A stretch of DNA of 64,000 nucleotides, taken from Arthrobacter sp. NicSoilB4. GTDB lineage: Bacteria; Actinomycetota; Actinomycetes; Actinomycetales; Micrococcaceae. The stretch spans positions 310,001 through 374,000 of the forward strand of contig NZ_AP024653.1 in the NCBI RefSeq assembly GCF_019977335.1, given 5' to 3'. The notes under the pieces are model-generated. The model saw only the letters and a list, made by a program, of their open reading frames with translations, was not told where the DNA came from and did no database searches. The translations under genes were made by a program, and so were the position numbers. Below are positions 17,097-25,509 of the stretch, piece by piece (position 1 is the stretch's first letter; each line of letters starts with the position of its first letter).

Positions 17097-18062
17097 CTAC
17101 CCCAGCAGCGTATTGACCAGCCGCGCGGCCACCTTGGCGGTCCGGCCGTCGACGTCGAATTCCGGATTCAGCTCGGCCACGTCAAGGTGCAGGAGCTTCC
17201 CGCTCTTGGCCACCTGTCGGCACACGGCGCTGATCACGGGCAGCGGCACACCGTAGGCGGCGGGGGCGCTCACGCCCGGGGCGACCGAGGCCGGCAGCAC
17301 GTCCAGGTCGATCGTCAGGTACAGGGCGTCCACCTGCGCCAGGAACGCCGCCACGAACACCCGTGCGGCCTCCGCTGAGCAGTCCTCGTCCAGCAGGTAG
17401 TCCACACCGAGTTCCTCGGCGGTCCGGAAGAGCGCCCGGGTGTTGTTCGGCTCGGAGATCCCGACGACGGCGTACTTCAGTTCGCGGCCCGCGGCGGCTT
17501 CCGCGCGGGCCATCTGCAGGAACGGGGTGCCGGAACTCGGCACTGCCTCGTCGCGGAGGTCGAAGTGGGCGTCCAGGTTCAGCACACCCACGCGCAGTCC
17601 CTCGCGGACCGCCGCGGAACCGGCCACGCCCAGGTAGCTCGCGAACGCCGTCTCATGCCCGCCGCCCAGCACCACGGGAAGCTGGCCGGCGTCGAGCAGG
17701 GCGGTGATGGCGAGCCCGGCCCGCGCCTGCCCTGCCTCCAGGGCATCCCCGGCCACGGTGACGTCGCCGGCGTCGTGCACCTCCCGGTCCAGGTGGAACG
17801 CGAGCGGGCCGAGCGCGGCGCGGATCGCCGCGGGGGCTGCGGCGGCACCGGTGCGGCCCTTGTTGCGGCGCACCCCGGCGTCGCTGCCGAAGCCGAGAAT
17901 CACAGCGGGGCGGTGGGAGGAGTCGGAACGCCCGGGCTGGGGGCGGCGCCGCGCGTACGGGGTGACGGACTGCCACCAGCGGCGGTGTTCGGGGCCGTCG
18001 CCGTCGAACCGTCCGGACCAGGGCTGCGGCGGGACGTCGACGGAGGGAGCGGGAGAAACCAT
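17097..18062 (-). CDS. hutG: Formimidoylglutamase (arginase family)
   Basis: A 321-residue ureohydrolase-fold enzyme. Manganese ligands are visible: His136 in GGGHE, Asp164/His166/Asp168 in NLDAHFDLR, and Asp252/Asp254 in TIDLDVLPASVAPGVS. The substrate-loop signature SSGTPFLQ and the DLDVLPASVAPGVSAPAA stretch are typical of HutG, which splits N-formimino-glutamate to glutamate and formamide. It is transcribed towards the convergent antiporter gene, apart from hutUH, and a weak IclR-like box lies 53 bases upstream. It completes the five-carbon end of the pathway, though hutI is absent from the window. Confidence 0.92.
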   Translation of the reverse strand: MVSPAPSVDVPPQPWSGRFDGDGPEHRRWWQSVTPYARRRPQPGRSDSSHRPAVILGFGSDAGVRRNKGRTGAAAAPAAIRAALGPLAFHLDREVHDAGDVTVAGDALEAGQARAGLAITALLDAGQLPVVLGGGHETAFASYLGVAGSAAVREGLRVGVLNLDAHFDLRDEAVPSSGTPFLQMARAEAAAGRELKYAVVGISEPNNTRALFRTAEELGVDYLLDEDCSAEAARVFVAAFLAQVDALYLTIDLDVLPASVAPGVSAPAAYGVPLPVISAVCRQVAKSGKLLHLDVAELNPEFDVDGRTAKVAARLVNTLLG

Positions 18063-18115
18063 GCCCCTAGCTCACAGCAGCCCGGGCCGGAAAACCAGCC
18101 GCGCCGCCGTGGTGG

Positions 18116-18133
18116 TGTCCGAAATCCCGGAAC
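18116..18133. promoter_or_regulatory. Putative IclR box 4 (hutG), weaker match
   Basis: TGTCCGAAATCCCGGAAC keeps the left half and core but loses the final bases of the right half; on the other strand ATTTCGGACA matches 9 of 10 bases of the hutU box half-site. It lies 53 bases upstream of hutG, a fitting place. Confidence 0.4.
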
Positions 18134-18146
18134 CTGCACTTAAACG

Positions 18147-18223
18147 CCGCCGAGTTCGCACTTCGCGGCAGTGTTTCCGGGGAAATTTCCGGAAAACGGC
18201 GCTGCGAAGTGCGAACTCGGCGG
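18147..18223. repeat. Large palindrome with perfect 20-base arms
   Basis: Arms 18147-18166 (CCGCCGAGTTCGCACTTCGC) and 18204-18223 are perfect complements; the 37-base loop folds further (TTTCCGG with CCGGAAA). It begins 13 bases beyond the 3' end of the purine permease gene and precedes hutG, so it probably terminates the permease transcript. It differs in sequence from the other palindromes in this window. Confidence 0.75.
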
Positions 18224-18236
18224 GGTGGGGGAGTGG

Positions 18237-19691
18237 CTAGTGCAGCCCCAGCGCGGCCTCGATCGGGCCGATCGCGAAGAACAGCAGGAAGGCCGCGGCC
18301 ACAGCCCACATCAGCGGGTGCACCTCGCGGGCGCGGCCCTGGAACGTGCGGATCAGGACGAACATGATGAAGCCCGCACCAAGGCCGTTGGCGATCGAGT
18401 ACGTGAACGGCATCAGCGTGAAGGTCAGGAAGGCCGGGATCGCGATGCCCAGGTCCTGCCAGTCGATCTTGCCGACCTGGGAAACCATCATAAAGCCGAC
18501 GACGACGAGCGCCGGTGCCACTGCCTCGAACGGCACGAGGTTGATCAGCGGGGTGAAGAACATGGCCACGAGGAACAGCAGGCCGGTGACGACGGAGGCC
18601 AGGCCGGTCCGGGCGCCTTCGCCGATGCCGGCGCCGGATTCGACGTAGATCTGGTTCGAGGAGACCGAGGCCCCGCCGCCGACGATCGCGCCGAGCGCGT
18701 CCACCTGCAGCACGCGGTCAACGTTGGGGATGTTGCCGTCCTTGTCGATGCTGCCGGCCTCGGTGGCCAGGCCCACCATGGTGCCCATGGCGTCGAAGAA
18801 GATGCTCAGCAGGATCACGAACGCCAGCAGGGTCGCAGCGACAAAACCGAGGTGCTCGAACGCGCCGAAGGGGTTGGCCTTGCCGATCAGCGACAGGTCG
18901 GGGGCTGCCCATTCGGAGAACTTCGGGGCCACGAGGGACCAGCCCTGCGGGTTGTGGGTCTTGCCGTCGAAGCTGGGGCCGATGTGCAGCGTGAATTCCA
19001 GGATCACCGACAGGATGGTCGAGGCGACGATGCCGATCAGGATCGCGCCCTTGACCTTGCGGACCACGAGGGCGATGGTGAGGACCAGACCGAAGACGAA
19101 GACCAGTGTGGGCCAGCCGAGCAGCTTGCCGTCGAAGCCCAGGCCGACCGGGACGGTGGTCCCGGCGACATCGGGGATGCGGCGGACAAAGCCGGCGTTG
19201 ACGAGGCCGATCAGGGCGATGAACAGGCCGATGCCCACGACGATCGCGGTCTTCAGGCCCTCCGGGACCGCTTTGAACACTGCGGTCCGGAATCCGGTGA
19301 GGACCAGGATCAGCATGGTGATGCCGGAGAGCATCACGAGGCCCATCATGTCCGGCCAGGTCAGGCCGGGGTTGGTGGCCACCGTAACGGCGACGAAGGC
19401 GTTGACGCCGAGGCCCGTTGCCAGCGCGAAGGGGTGCTTGGCCCACGCGCCCATCAGGATCGTCAGGATGCCGGCAACGAACGCGGTGACGGCGGCGACG
19501 GCCGGGAAGCCGAGGGTGGCGCCGGTTGAATCGGGCACCGAGAGGATCAGCGGGTTCAGCACCACGATGTAGCTCATGGCGAAGAACGTGGCGAAGCCTC
19601 CCCGGATTTCCCGGGAGAAGTTCGACCCGCGTTCGGATATCTTGAAATACCGGTCGAGTGCGGAGCCTTGCTTGAGCATCAGGTCTTGCAT
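18237..19691 (-). CDS. NCS2-family purine permease (AzgA-type)
   Basis: A 484-residue permease of the AzgA-like branch of NCS2 transporters, which import adenine, guanine or hypoxanthine by proton symport. The N-terminus (FKISERGSNFSREIRGGFATFFAMSYIV, given in part) and VNAFVAVTVATNPGLTWPDMMGLV resemble that branch; the mid-region SSNQIYVESGAGIGEGARTG is its characteristic motif. The ATG is preceded by CCCGGAGGAC. It is divergent from the CopC-like gene and no purine riboswitch fold is visible upstream. Confidence 0.9.
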   Translation of the reverse strand: MQDLMLKQGSALDRYFKISERGSNFSREIRGGFATFFAMSYIVVLNPLILSVPDSTGATLGFPAVAAVTAFVAGILTILMGAWAKHPFALATGLGVNAFVAVTVATNPGLTWPDMMGLVMLSGITMLILVLTGFRTAVFKAVPEGLKTAIVVGIGLFIALIGLVNAGFVRRIPDVAGTTVPVGLGFDGKLLGWPTLVFVFGLVLTIALVVRKVKGAILIGIVASTILSVILEFTLHIGPSFDGKTHNPQGWSLVAPKFSEWAAPDLSLIGKANPFGAFEHLGFVAATLLAFVILLSIFFDAMGTMVGLATEAGSIDKDGNIPNVDRVLQVDALGAIVGGGASVSSNQIYVESGAGIGEGARTGLASVVTGLLFLVAMFFTPLINLVPFEAVAPALVVVGFMMVSQVGKIDWQDLGIAIPAFLTFTLMPFTYSIANGLGAGFIMFVLIRTFQGRAREVHPLMWAVAAAFLLFFAIGPIEAALGLH

Positions 19692-19801
19692 TAGTCCTCC
19701 GGGAGACGTTTGTGGTTACTTGAATCCTATTGGGCGCAGACCGGGCGTCCGGCCGAATTCGCCTAGTCTGTAAGGAAGACAACACTAGGAGTAGCCAGAC
19801 C

Positions 19802-20425
19802 ATGCGCCTCATCCGACAGCTTCAGGGTGCCCTCCTGGGGGCCGTGATCCTCGCCGCCGCCCTGCTGGGTGCTGCTGCTCCCGCCTCGGCGCACGACGCC
19901 GCCGAGTCCACCAGCCCGGCCTCCGGCGCCACCGTGGCGGCGCCGCCGGAGAAGGTGTCGGTCACGTTCAACAAGAACCCGCTGGCGCTGGGTTCGCAGA
20001 TGCTGGTCAACGATGCCGCCGGCGTCAATTGGGCCGACGGCGCGGTGGAGATCGTGGACAACGTCGCCTCGCAGAAGCTCAAGCCGGGGGCCCCGGCCGG
20101 CGCCTACACCGTGGTGTGGCGGGTGGTCAGCTCGGACTCGCACCCGATCGAAGGCAACTTCGCCTTCACAGCCACCACCGGAGCGGCGGGCTCGACGGCG
20201 GCTGCCGCGGTTCCCACGATGGGAACCGCCCAGCCCGGCACCACGCCGGCGCCGTCCCTTCCGGCCGATTCCTCCGAGCCCTTCCCCTGGAGCATCGTGA
20301 TCTTCGTGGGTACGGCCATCGGCATTGTGGTTGTCCTGGGCCTGATGGCCAAGCGCCGCCTCGCCGGCCGTGACGAGCAGGTCGACGACGGCCAGGACGC
20401 CGAGCACCAGGGCGCCGGGAACTGA
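19802..20425 (+). CDS. CopC/YobA-like copper-binding protein, membrane anchored
   Basis: A protein of about 207 residues. A signal peptide ends in PASA at residues 27-30, so mature residue 1 is His31, which matches the amino-terminal His of the CopC copper(II) site. Asp112 and His114 (VSSDSHPIEGNFAF) complete that site. A Ser/Pro/Ala-rich linker leads to a membrane segment (163-182) and a charged cytoplasmic tail. This is the typical actinobacterial arrangement, with the domain outside the membrane. No copD gene adjoins it. The longer frame from 19730 lacks a ribosome-binding site and has no homology. Confidence 0.88.
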   Translation: MRLIRQLQGALLGAVILAAALLGAAAPASAHDAAESTSPASGATVAAPPEKVSVTFNKNPLALGSQMLVNDAAGVNWADGAVEIVDNVASQKLKPGAPAGAYTVVWRVVSSDSHPIEGNFAFTATTGAAGSTAAAAVPTMGTAQPGTTPAPSLPADSSEPFPWSIVIFVGTAIGIVVVLGLMAKRRLAGRDEQVDDGQDAEHQGAGN

Positions 20426-20431
20426 ACAGAA

Positions 20432-20496
20432 GCAACGCGGGGTCACTTAGCGCCCATTCGACCCACCCTGATGGGCCGTAACTGACCCCGCGTTGC
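20432..20496. repeat. Palindrome between convergent genes (GCAACGCGGGGTCA arms)
   Basis: Perfect 14-base arms (20432-20445 and 20483-20496) enclose a second GCCCAT/ATGGGC pair, giving a long cruciform. It begins 7 bases past the CopC-like stop and ends 41 bases before the convergent gene's stop. It has the look of a bidirectional terminator and of another dispersed REP family. Confidence 0.75.
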
Positions 20497-20536
20497 CTTG
20501 GGGGAGTTGCCTTTGGATGGGGGAGGGGTGTTCCGG

Positions 20537-21172
20537 CTAGGCCGGCGCGGCGAGGGCATAGCCACCGGGCAGGACGGCGGGGAAGCCATCGGGGTAGACC
20601 TTGGCGGAGATCGCTTGGCCCACCACTTTTGCCTGGCGCAGCACTTCCTTCGGCGTGGGAGTGATGAGTTCGCCGACGCCCACGAGGTACATCCCGAGGG
20701 CGTGCATGGCGGCCATCAGGTTCTGGCCCGCGGCCATGCCCAGTTCGGAGAGCATCCGGCGCAGCTGGCTGTGGGCGCAGCGGGTCAGCACGAGGTGGTC
20801 CGCCAGCAGGACGCCGCCCGGCGTGCGGACTGCCCACTGCTGGGTGGGCCCCGCAATGCCGGCGTCGAGGTGGTCCAGCTGGAGGGCACGGATGTTGTTC
20901 CGCACATCCAGCTTGTGGCTGGTGGCGTAGTTCCGCAGGTGCCGGAGGATCTCGTTGCGTTCCCGCAGGCTCGCGGCGTCGGCCGCATCGCAGCGTTGCA
21001 GCGATGACGTGTTGGCCGGATGGCCGGCGCCCAGCAGGTCGAGTCCGTCCACGATGATGGAGTCCACGCCGCGCCGCTGCAGTTCGCTGGCAACCGCCAG
21101 CCCGGACAGGCCCGTGCCGATTACGACGGCGGCGGTCCGCTCGATCCCCCCGGACATAGGCATGCTCGACAC
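20537..21172 (-). CDS. Short FAD/NAD(P)-binding Rossmann protein
   Basis: About 211 residues from a GTG start at 21172, which follows GAGGAAGGA; ATGs nine bases downstream are alternatives. The N-terminus has a dinucleotide loop (AAVVIGTGLSGLAVASEL) and an acidic end to the second strand (IIVDG), as in flavoprotein monooxygenase-type proteins. The conserved second halves of such enzymes are not visible, and the protein is about half the usual length. A second segment, ADHLVLTRCAHSQLRRM, resembles a FAD-binding second motif only loosely. It may be a degenerate or specialised domain. Confidence 0.6.
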   Translation of the reverse strand: MSSMPMSGGIERTAAVVIGTGLSGLAVASELQRRGVDSIIVDGLDLLGAGHPANTSSLQRCDAADAASLRERNEILRHLRNYATSHKLDVRNNIRALQLDHLDAGIAGPTQQWAVRTPGGVLLADHLVLTRCAHSQLRRMLSELGMAAGQNLMAAMHALGMYLVGVGELITPTPKEVLRQAKVVGQAISAKVYPDGFPAVLPGGYALAAPA

Positions 21173-21644
21173 TGCAGGGTCCTTCCTCGGATGGTGCAAG
21201 TTCCGCGGCCGATGCCCCGGAAACGTTCCGTTGCGCGTTCCGGAATCCCGTTTCAGTCCGCAGCACCAGCAGGGGCAGCGTTCTGAAAGACGAGTCTCGG
21301 TTCAGCAACGCATCGAAGAATACCCAACATTTCCGGCCTTGGATAGAGCGGATCGAACATTCATGGATCCCGGGATTTCCCGGCATTTCAAACGGCGGGC
21401 CAGGCCTTGCCGCCGTCATCCCGGGCCACCGGGCGTTGTGTAAACACTGCGTAAAACATGGGGAAGTCCCCAGTCCGGGCCTGGGTCCAACGTGCTTGCT
21501 TGTTCCCGTCAAACCGAGAATAGTTAGGAAAACCAGGGGTACTGGCCGCAGATTCTTCGGCCGCGTCGCCAATGGACGCTGCGCGCGGGCACGTCTGGCA
21601 GAATAGCCGCAACATCAGGCAAGAATCGCGAGGAGGCGGACCCC
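21173..21644. other. Long intergenic region, no gene seen
   Basis: About 470 bases between the divergent FAD-binding gene and the universal stress gene. Frames in it are short, lack ribosome-binding sites and resemble no family. Short palindromes occur (TTCCGGAA at 21239, ATCCCGGGAT around 21366, and a GGGGAAGTCCCC hairpin around 21460). Regulatory elements for the Usp gene are likely but none can be assigned. Confidence 0.6.
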
Positions 21645-22682
21645 ATGGGCCGAGAACAGGTGCATCCGGATCCGGCAGGGGATGTCCCGTCCGGGTCCGT
21701 AGCTCCCCGGGGGATCGTGGTCGGCGTTGATGGTTCAGACCACAGCAAATGTGCCCTGGTGTGGGCCGCCCGCGAAGCCGAGCGCCGCAATCGTCCGCTG
21801 CACATCGTGACCGCCTATTCCGTTCCGATCTTCGCGGCGTCAGGGCTCGACGGCGGGTACGCCACCGTGGACGACTCGGTGATCCGCGAAGGCGCGGAGG
21901 CCATCCTGAAGCAGGCCGTGAACAAGGTCGCCGGGTACCTGATCGACGTCGACGCCTCCGTCGAGAACGGCGATGCCTCCGGTGTTCTGCTGGAAATGTC
22001 CGAAACCGCCGAGCTGCTGGTCTTCGGCACCCGGGGCCGGGGCGGCTTCGTTGGGCGGCTGCTCGGCTCCGTCAGCAGCGCCCTCCCCGCGCACGCCAAA
22101 TGCCCCACAGTCACCGTGCCCCTGATCTGCTCTGACCGGCTGGGCGAAACCACCGACGACAAGCATGTCCTGGCGGAACGGGCGAAGTCCGGGCACATTC
22201 CGGTCGAAAACGTTGTGGTGGTGGGGGTCGACGGTTCCGAACAGGCCCGGGTGGCCGTCTTGGAAGCCGCGGCCCAGGCGGAGCGGCTCTCGGCTCCGCT
22301 GCGGGTGGTGTGCGCCGTTCCGCAATACAACGGGTCGTTGGCATGGGTTCCCGCACCCATGGACCGTGACGCGCTCTTCGCCGACATCAGGGTCCAGCTC
22401 GACGCCGGCACCGCCTGGATCAGGAGCCACTTTCCCCGCCTCAAGGTGGAGACCCAGCTCGTGGACGGCTCGCCCGTGGACGTCCTCGTCGAAGCCAGCC
22501 GGCATGTGGAACTGGTGGTTGTCGGCACCCGCGGTCGCGGCGGCTTCGCCGGAATGCTGCTCGGTTCCACCTCGGACGGCATCCTGCACCACGCCAAAGG
22601 CCCCGTCATGGTGGTCCCCGACCGGGACGATCCCCGGCTGGCGGACCGGGTCAACTTCGGGCCCATTCTCGGCGATTCGTAG
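21645..22682 (+). CDS. Two-domain universal stress protein
   Basis: A 345-residue protein made of two UspA domains in tandem (about 20-160 and 185-335). Each has the ATP-binding signature: GTRGRGGFVGRLLGSVS in domain 1 (128-144) and GTRGRGGFAGMLLGSTS in domain 2. The N-terminal VVGVDGSDHS and VVGVDGSEQA motifs are also doubled. Both sites look intact. Actinobacterial tandem Usp proteins commonly occur in hypoxia or redox stress regulons. It precedes the PEP-utilising enzyme by 43 bases on the same strand, so shared transcription is likely. Confidence 0.93.
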   Translation: MGREQVHPDPAGDVPSGSVAPRGIVVGVDGSDHSKCALVWAAREAERRNRPLHIVTAYSVPIFAASGLDGGYATVDDSVIREGAEAILKQAVNKVAGYLIDVDASVENGDASGVLLEMSETAELLVFGTRGRGGFVGRLLGSVSSALPAHAKCPTVTVPLICSDRLGETTDDKHVLAERAKSGHIPVENVVVVGVDGSEQARVAVLEAAAQAERLSAPLRVVCAVPQYNGSLAWVPAPMDRDALFADIRVQLDAGTAWIRSHFPRLKVETQLVDGSPVDVLVEASRHVELVVVGTRGRGGFAGMLLGSTSDGILHHAKGPVMVVPDRDDPRLADRVNFGPILGDS

Positions 22683-22725
22683 CCCGGAACAGACTCCGGG
22701 CGGGCGTTGAAGGGAGGGCCGGCAG

Positions 22726-25509
22726 GTGGAGCAGCTCCCCGGCACAAGTGCGCCATCTCAGGACCGGCGTCAGGAACGGCAGCAAGGGCTGGTGCTCGAA
22801 CTTGAGCTGGTCAGCGCGGAGTTGCTTCCCGACGTCGGAGGCAAGGCGGCCAACCTGGGTGAACTGATGCGGTCCGGGCTGCCGGTTCCGGCCGGGTTCT
22901 GCCTGACCACCGAGGCCTACCGTCGGGCAACGGCGTCCGCCGGGCTCGACGTCGTCCATGCCGACTTAGCCGGGACGGCCCCGGACGACCTTGCGGGGAT
23001 CGCCCGGCTGGCCGCCGCCGCCCGCAGGCTGGTCCGCGCCGCGGACATCCCTGCTGACATCGCCGACGCCGTCCGGAGCGCCTACACCGCTCTGGGCACG
23101 GACGTGCCCGTGGCGGTCCGCTCGTCCGCAACCGCCGAGGACCTGCCGTTCGCCAGTTTCGCCGGCCAGCAGGACACCTTCCTGAACGTCGTGGGCATCG
23201 ACGCCGTCCTGGCTGCGGTCCGGCAATGCTGGGCCTCGCTCTGGACGGACCGCGCGGCGAGCTACCGCGCCACGCACGGGATCAGCCCTTCGACGGTATC
23301 GCTCGCCGTGGTGGTCCAGCGGATGGTGGACGCGGCCGTGGCCGGGGTCCTGTTCACCGCGAACCCGGTGACCGGCAGGCGGCACGAAGCGGTCGTCGAC
23401 GCCAGCCCGGGCCTCGGCGAGGCGGTGGTTTCCGGGGCGGTCAACCCGGACCACTTCGTCGTCGACAGCGGCACCCAGAAGATTCTTGAGCGCCGGATCG
23501 GGAGCAAGAGTGTGGCCATCCGGCCGCTTCCCGGCGGCGGAACCGAACGGGTCGAACAGTACGGCTCCGCCTCGCAGCCCTGCGTAAACGACGCCCAGCT
23601 GCTGGCCCTGGAGCGCCTTGGCCGCCGCGCGGAGCTGCACTTCGGCGCGCCGCAGGACCTCGAATGGGCCGTCGACGGCGGCGGAGTGCCGTGGCTGACG
23701 CAGTCCCGGCCCATCACCACCCTCTACCCGCTGCCGGAGCGGCGACGCGTCCGGGAAGGGACGCGGGTCTACCTGTGCTTCAGCCTGGCCCAGGGCCTGA
23801 CGCGCCCGCTGACCCCGATGGGACTGGCAGGCTTCCGGCTGATTGCCTCGTCCGTGGCGCGCGCGGCGAACTTCGACGTCCCGGCGCCCCACGACGGGCC
23901 GCCGCCTTACGTCCAGGCGGGCCAGCGACTCTTCTTCGACCTGACCCCGGTCGTCCGCAGCGCCGTTGGACGGGCCATCGTGCCGCGCGTGTTCGACGTC
24001 ATGGAGGCGCGGTCCGCGGCCGTGCTGCGGCGGTTGTTCACGGACCCCCGCCTCTCGGTCACCAGCAGATCCCCGTGGCGGGTGCTGCGGCACGTTGGCC
24101 CGGTGGCGGCGCGCGCCAGGGTTCCGGAGACGCTGCTCCGCGCACTGTTCCGGCCCGAGGCTGCGCTGCGCCGGGCGGAACGGTTCGGTGAACGGTTCCG
24201 GGCCGCCCTGGTAGTGCCGGCGGGGTCGACCCCGGTGCAGCGGCTGGATCACGTGGAGCGCATCCTGGGGCACGAGCTGTTCCCGGTGGTACCCAACATC
24301 CTGCCGCTGCCGGCCCTGGGCTTTGCGCTGCTGGCCGGCGCCGGCAGGCTGCTGGGACACGGCGCCGGCACGGGGGCCCTGCAGCCGGTCCTGCGGGGAC
24401 TTCCCAACAACGTGACCACCGAAATGGACCTGGCTCTCTGGCAGCTTGCCGCCGCCATCCGGGCCGACGCCGCAGCGGCAGCTGTGTTCGATGGCGCTGT
24501 GATCGATGGCGCGGGCGTGCCGGCGCTGGCCCGCCGCTACCGGGCCCGGGAGCTTCCCGCCGTCGTGCAGTCCGGGCTTGCCGGGTTCCTGGCCCGCTAC
24601 GGGCACCGGGCGGTGGCGGAAATCGACCTGGGCATGCCGCGCTGGTCGGACGATCCGTCCCACATTCTCGGGGTCCTCGCCAACTACCTGCGGCTCGACG
24701 ACCCGGGCCTGGCGCCGGACCGGCAGTTCAGCAAGGCCGAACGGGAGGCTGAGGCGCAGGTGGAACGGCTTGCCGCCGCCGCGGGGGAGCGGGGCAGGCT
24801 GCGCGCTGCGCTGGTGCGGGCGGCCCTGAAACGCACCCGGATGTTCGCCGGCCTGCGCGAACTGCCGAAGTACCACATCGTCGAAGCCCTCGCCGCGGTG
24901 CGGGGGCAGCTCCAGGTCATCGGGACCGAACTGGCCGCCGCCGGCCGCATCGGCGAGGCGGACGACGTCTTCTTCCTGGACCTCGTCGAGACTCGCGACG
25001 GGCTCGCCGGGAGGCCGCTGCAGCACCTCGTGGCACAGCGCCGGGAGGACTACCAGCAGGAACTGGGCCGCCGGCACATCCCCCGGGTGCTGCTTTCGGA
25101 CGGGACGGTGCCCGAGGCGCTGCAGGCCGGCACTGCCGGGGAGGCCGGAACCCCGGGACTCCTGACCGGGACCCCCGCGTCGGCGGGCACGGTCACCGCC
25201 CGGGCCCGCGTCATCCTCGAGCCGCAGGGCGCGCGGCTGGAGCCCGGCGAGATCCTGGTGGCGCCTTCCACAGATCCGGGCTGGACGCCGCTGTTCCTCA
25301 CAGCCGGCGGGCTGGTGATGGAAATGGGCGGACCCAACTCGCACGGCGCCGTCGTGGCCCGGGAGTACGGGATCCCCGCGGTGGTAGGGGTCCCCGACGC
25401 CACCTCGCTGATCGCCACCGGGCACAGCATCACGGTCGACGGCGCCGCCGGCACCGTTGCGCCGGACACCGGGCCTCCGGGGCCGCAGCAGCAGCGGGCC
25501 CATGAGTGA
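22726..25509 (+). CDS. PEP-synthase / rifampicin-phosphotransferase family enzyme
   Basis: A 927-residue, three-part phosphotransferase. The N-terminal ATP-grasp part (about 30-340) shows VRSSATAEDLPFASFAGQQD and the FTANPVTGRR loop; the C-terminal part has the phosphoryl-carrying His at about 873 (GGPNSHGAVVAREYGIPAVV). The middle part (about 360-800) replaces the usual PEP-binding domain, as in rifampicin phosphotransferases, which also have this order. The length is slightly above the roughly 865 residues typical of those. Substrate is unknown; I see no rifamycin-associated element upstream. The GTG start follows GGAGGG. It overlaps the next gene. Confidence 0.8.
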   Translation: MEQLPGTSAPSQDRRQERQQGLVLELELVSAELLPDVGGKAANLGELMRSGLPVPAGFCLTTEAYRRATASAGLDVVHADLAGTAPDDLAGIARLAAAARRLVRAADIPADIADAVRSAYTALGTDVPVAVRSSATAEDLPFASFAGQQDTFLNVVGIDAVLAAVRQCWASLWTDRAASYRATHGISPSTVSLAVVVQRMVDAAVAGVLFTANPVTGRRHEAVVDASPGLGEAVVSGAVNPDHFVVDSGTQKILERRIGSKSVAIRPLPGGGTERVEQYGSASQPCVNDAQLLALERLGRRAELHFGAPQDLEWAVDGGGVPWLTQSRPITTLYPLPERRRVREGTRVYLCFSLAQGLTRPLTPMGLAGFRLIASSVARAANFDVPAPHDGPPPYVQAGQRLFFDLTPVVRSAVGRAIVPRVFDVMEARSAAVLRRLFTDPRLSVTSRSPWRVLRHVGPVAARARVPETLLRALFRPEAALRRAERFGERFRAALVVPAGSTPVQRLDHVERILGHELFPVVPNILPLPALGFALLAGAGRLLGHGAGTGALQPVLRGLPNNVTTEMDLALWQLAAAIRADAAAAAVFDGAVIDGAGVPALARRYRARELPAVVQSGLAGFLARYGHRAVAEIDLGMPRWSDDPSHILGVLANYLRLDDPGLAPDRQFSKAEREAEAQVERLAAAAGERGRLRAALVRAALKRTRMFAGLRELPKYHIVEALAAVRGQLQVIGTELAAAGRIGEADDVFFLDLVETRDGLAGRPLQHLVAQRREDYQQELGRRHIPRVLLSDGTVPEALQAGTAGEAGTPGLLTGTPASAGTVTARARVILEPQGARLEPGEILVAPSTDPGWTPLFLTAGGLVMEMGGPNSHGAVVAREYGIPAVVGVPDATSLIATGHSITVDGAAGTVAPDTGPPGPQQQRAHE

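Noticed and set aside
19692..19801. A purine riboswitch before the NCS2 permease
   Set aside because: No conserved purine-riboswitch junction is present; the region is short and carries only a ribosome-binding site and promoter-like AT bases.
22683..22725. A rifamycin-associated element before the rifampicin-phosphotransferase-like gene
   Set aside because: The short upstream region has no inverted repeat of that type.
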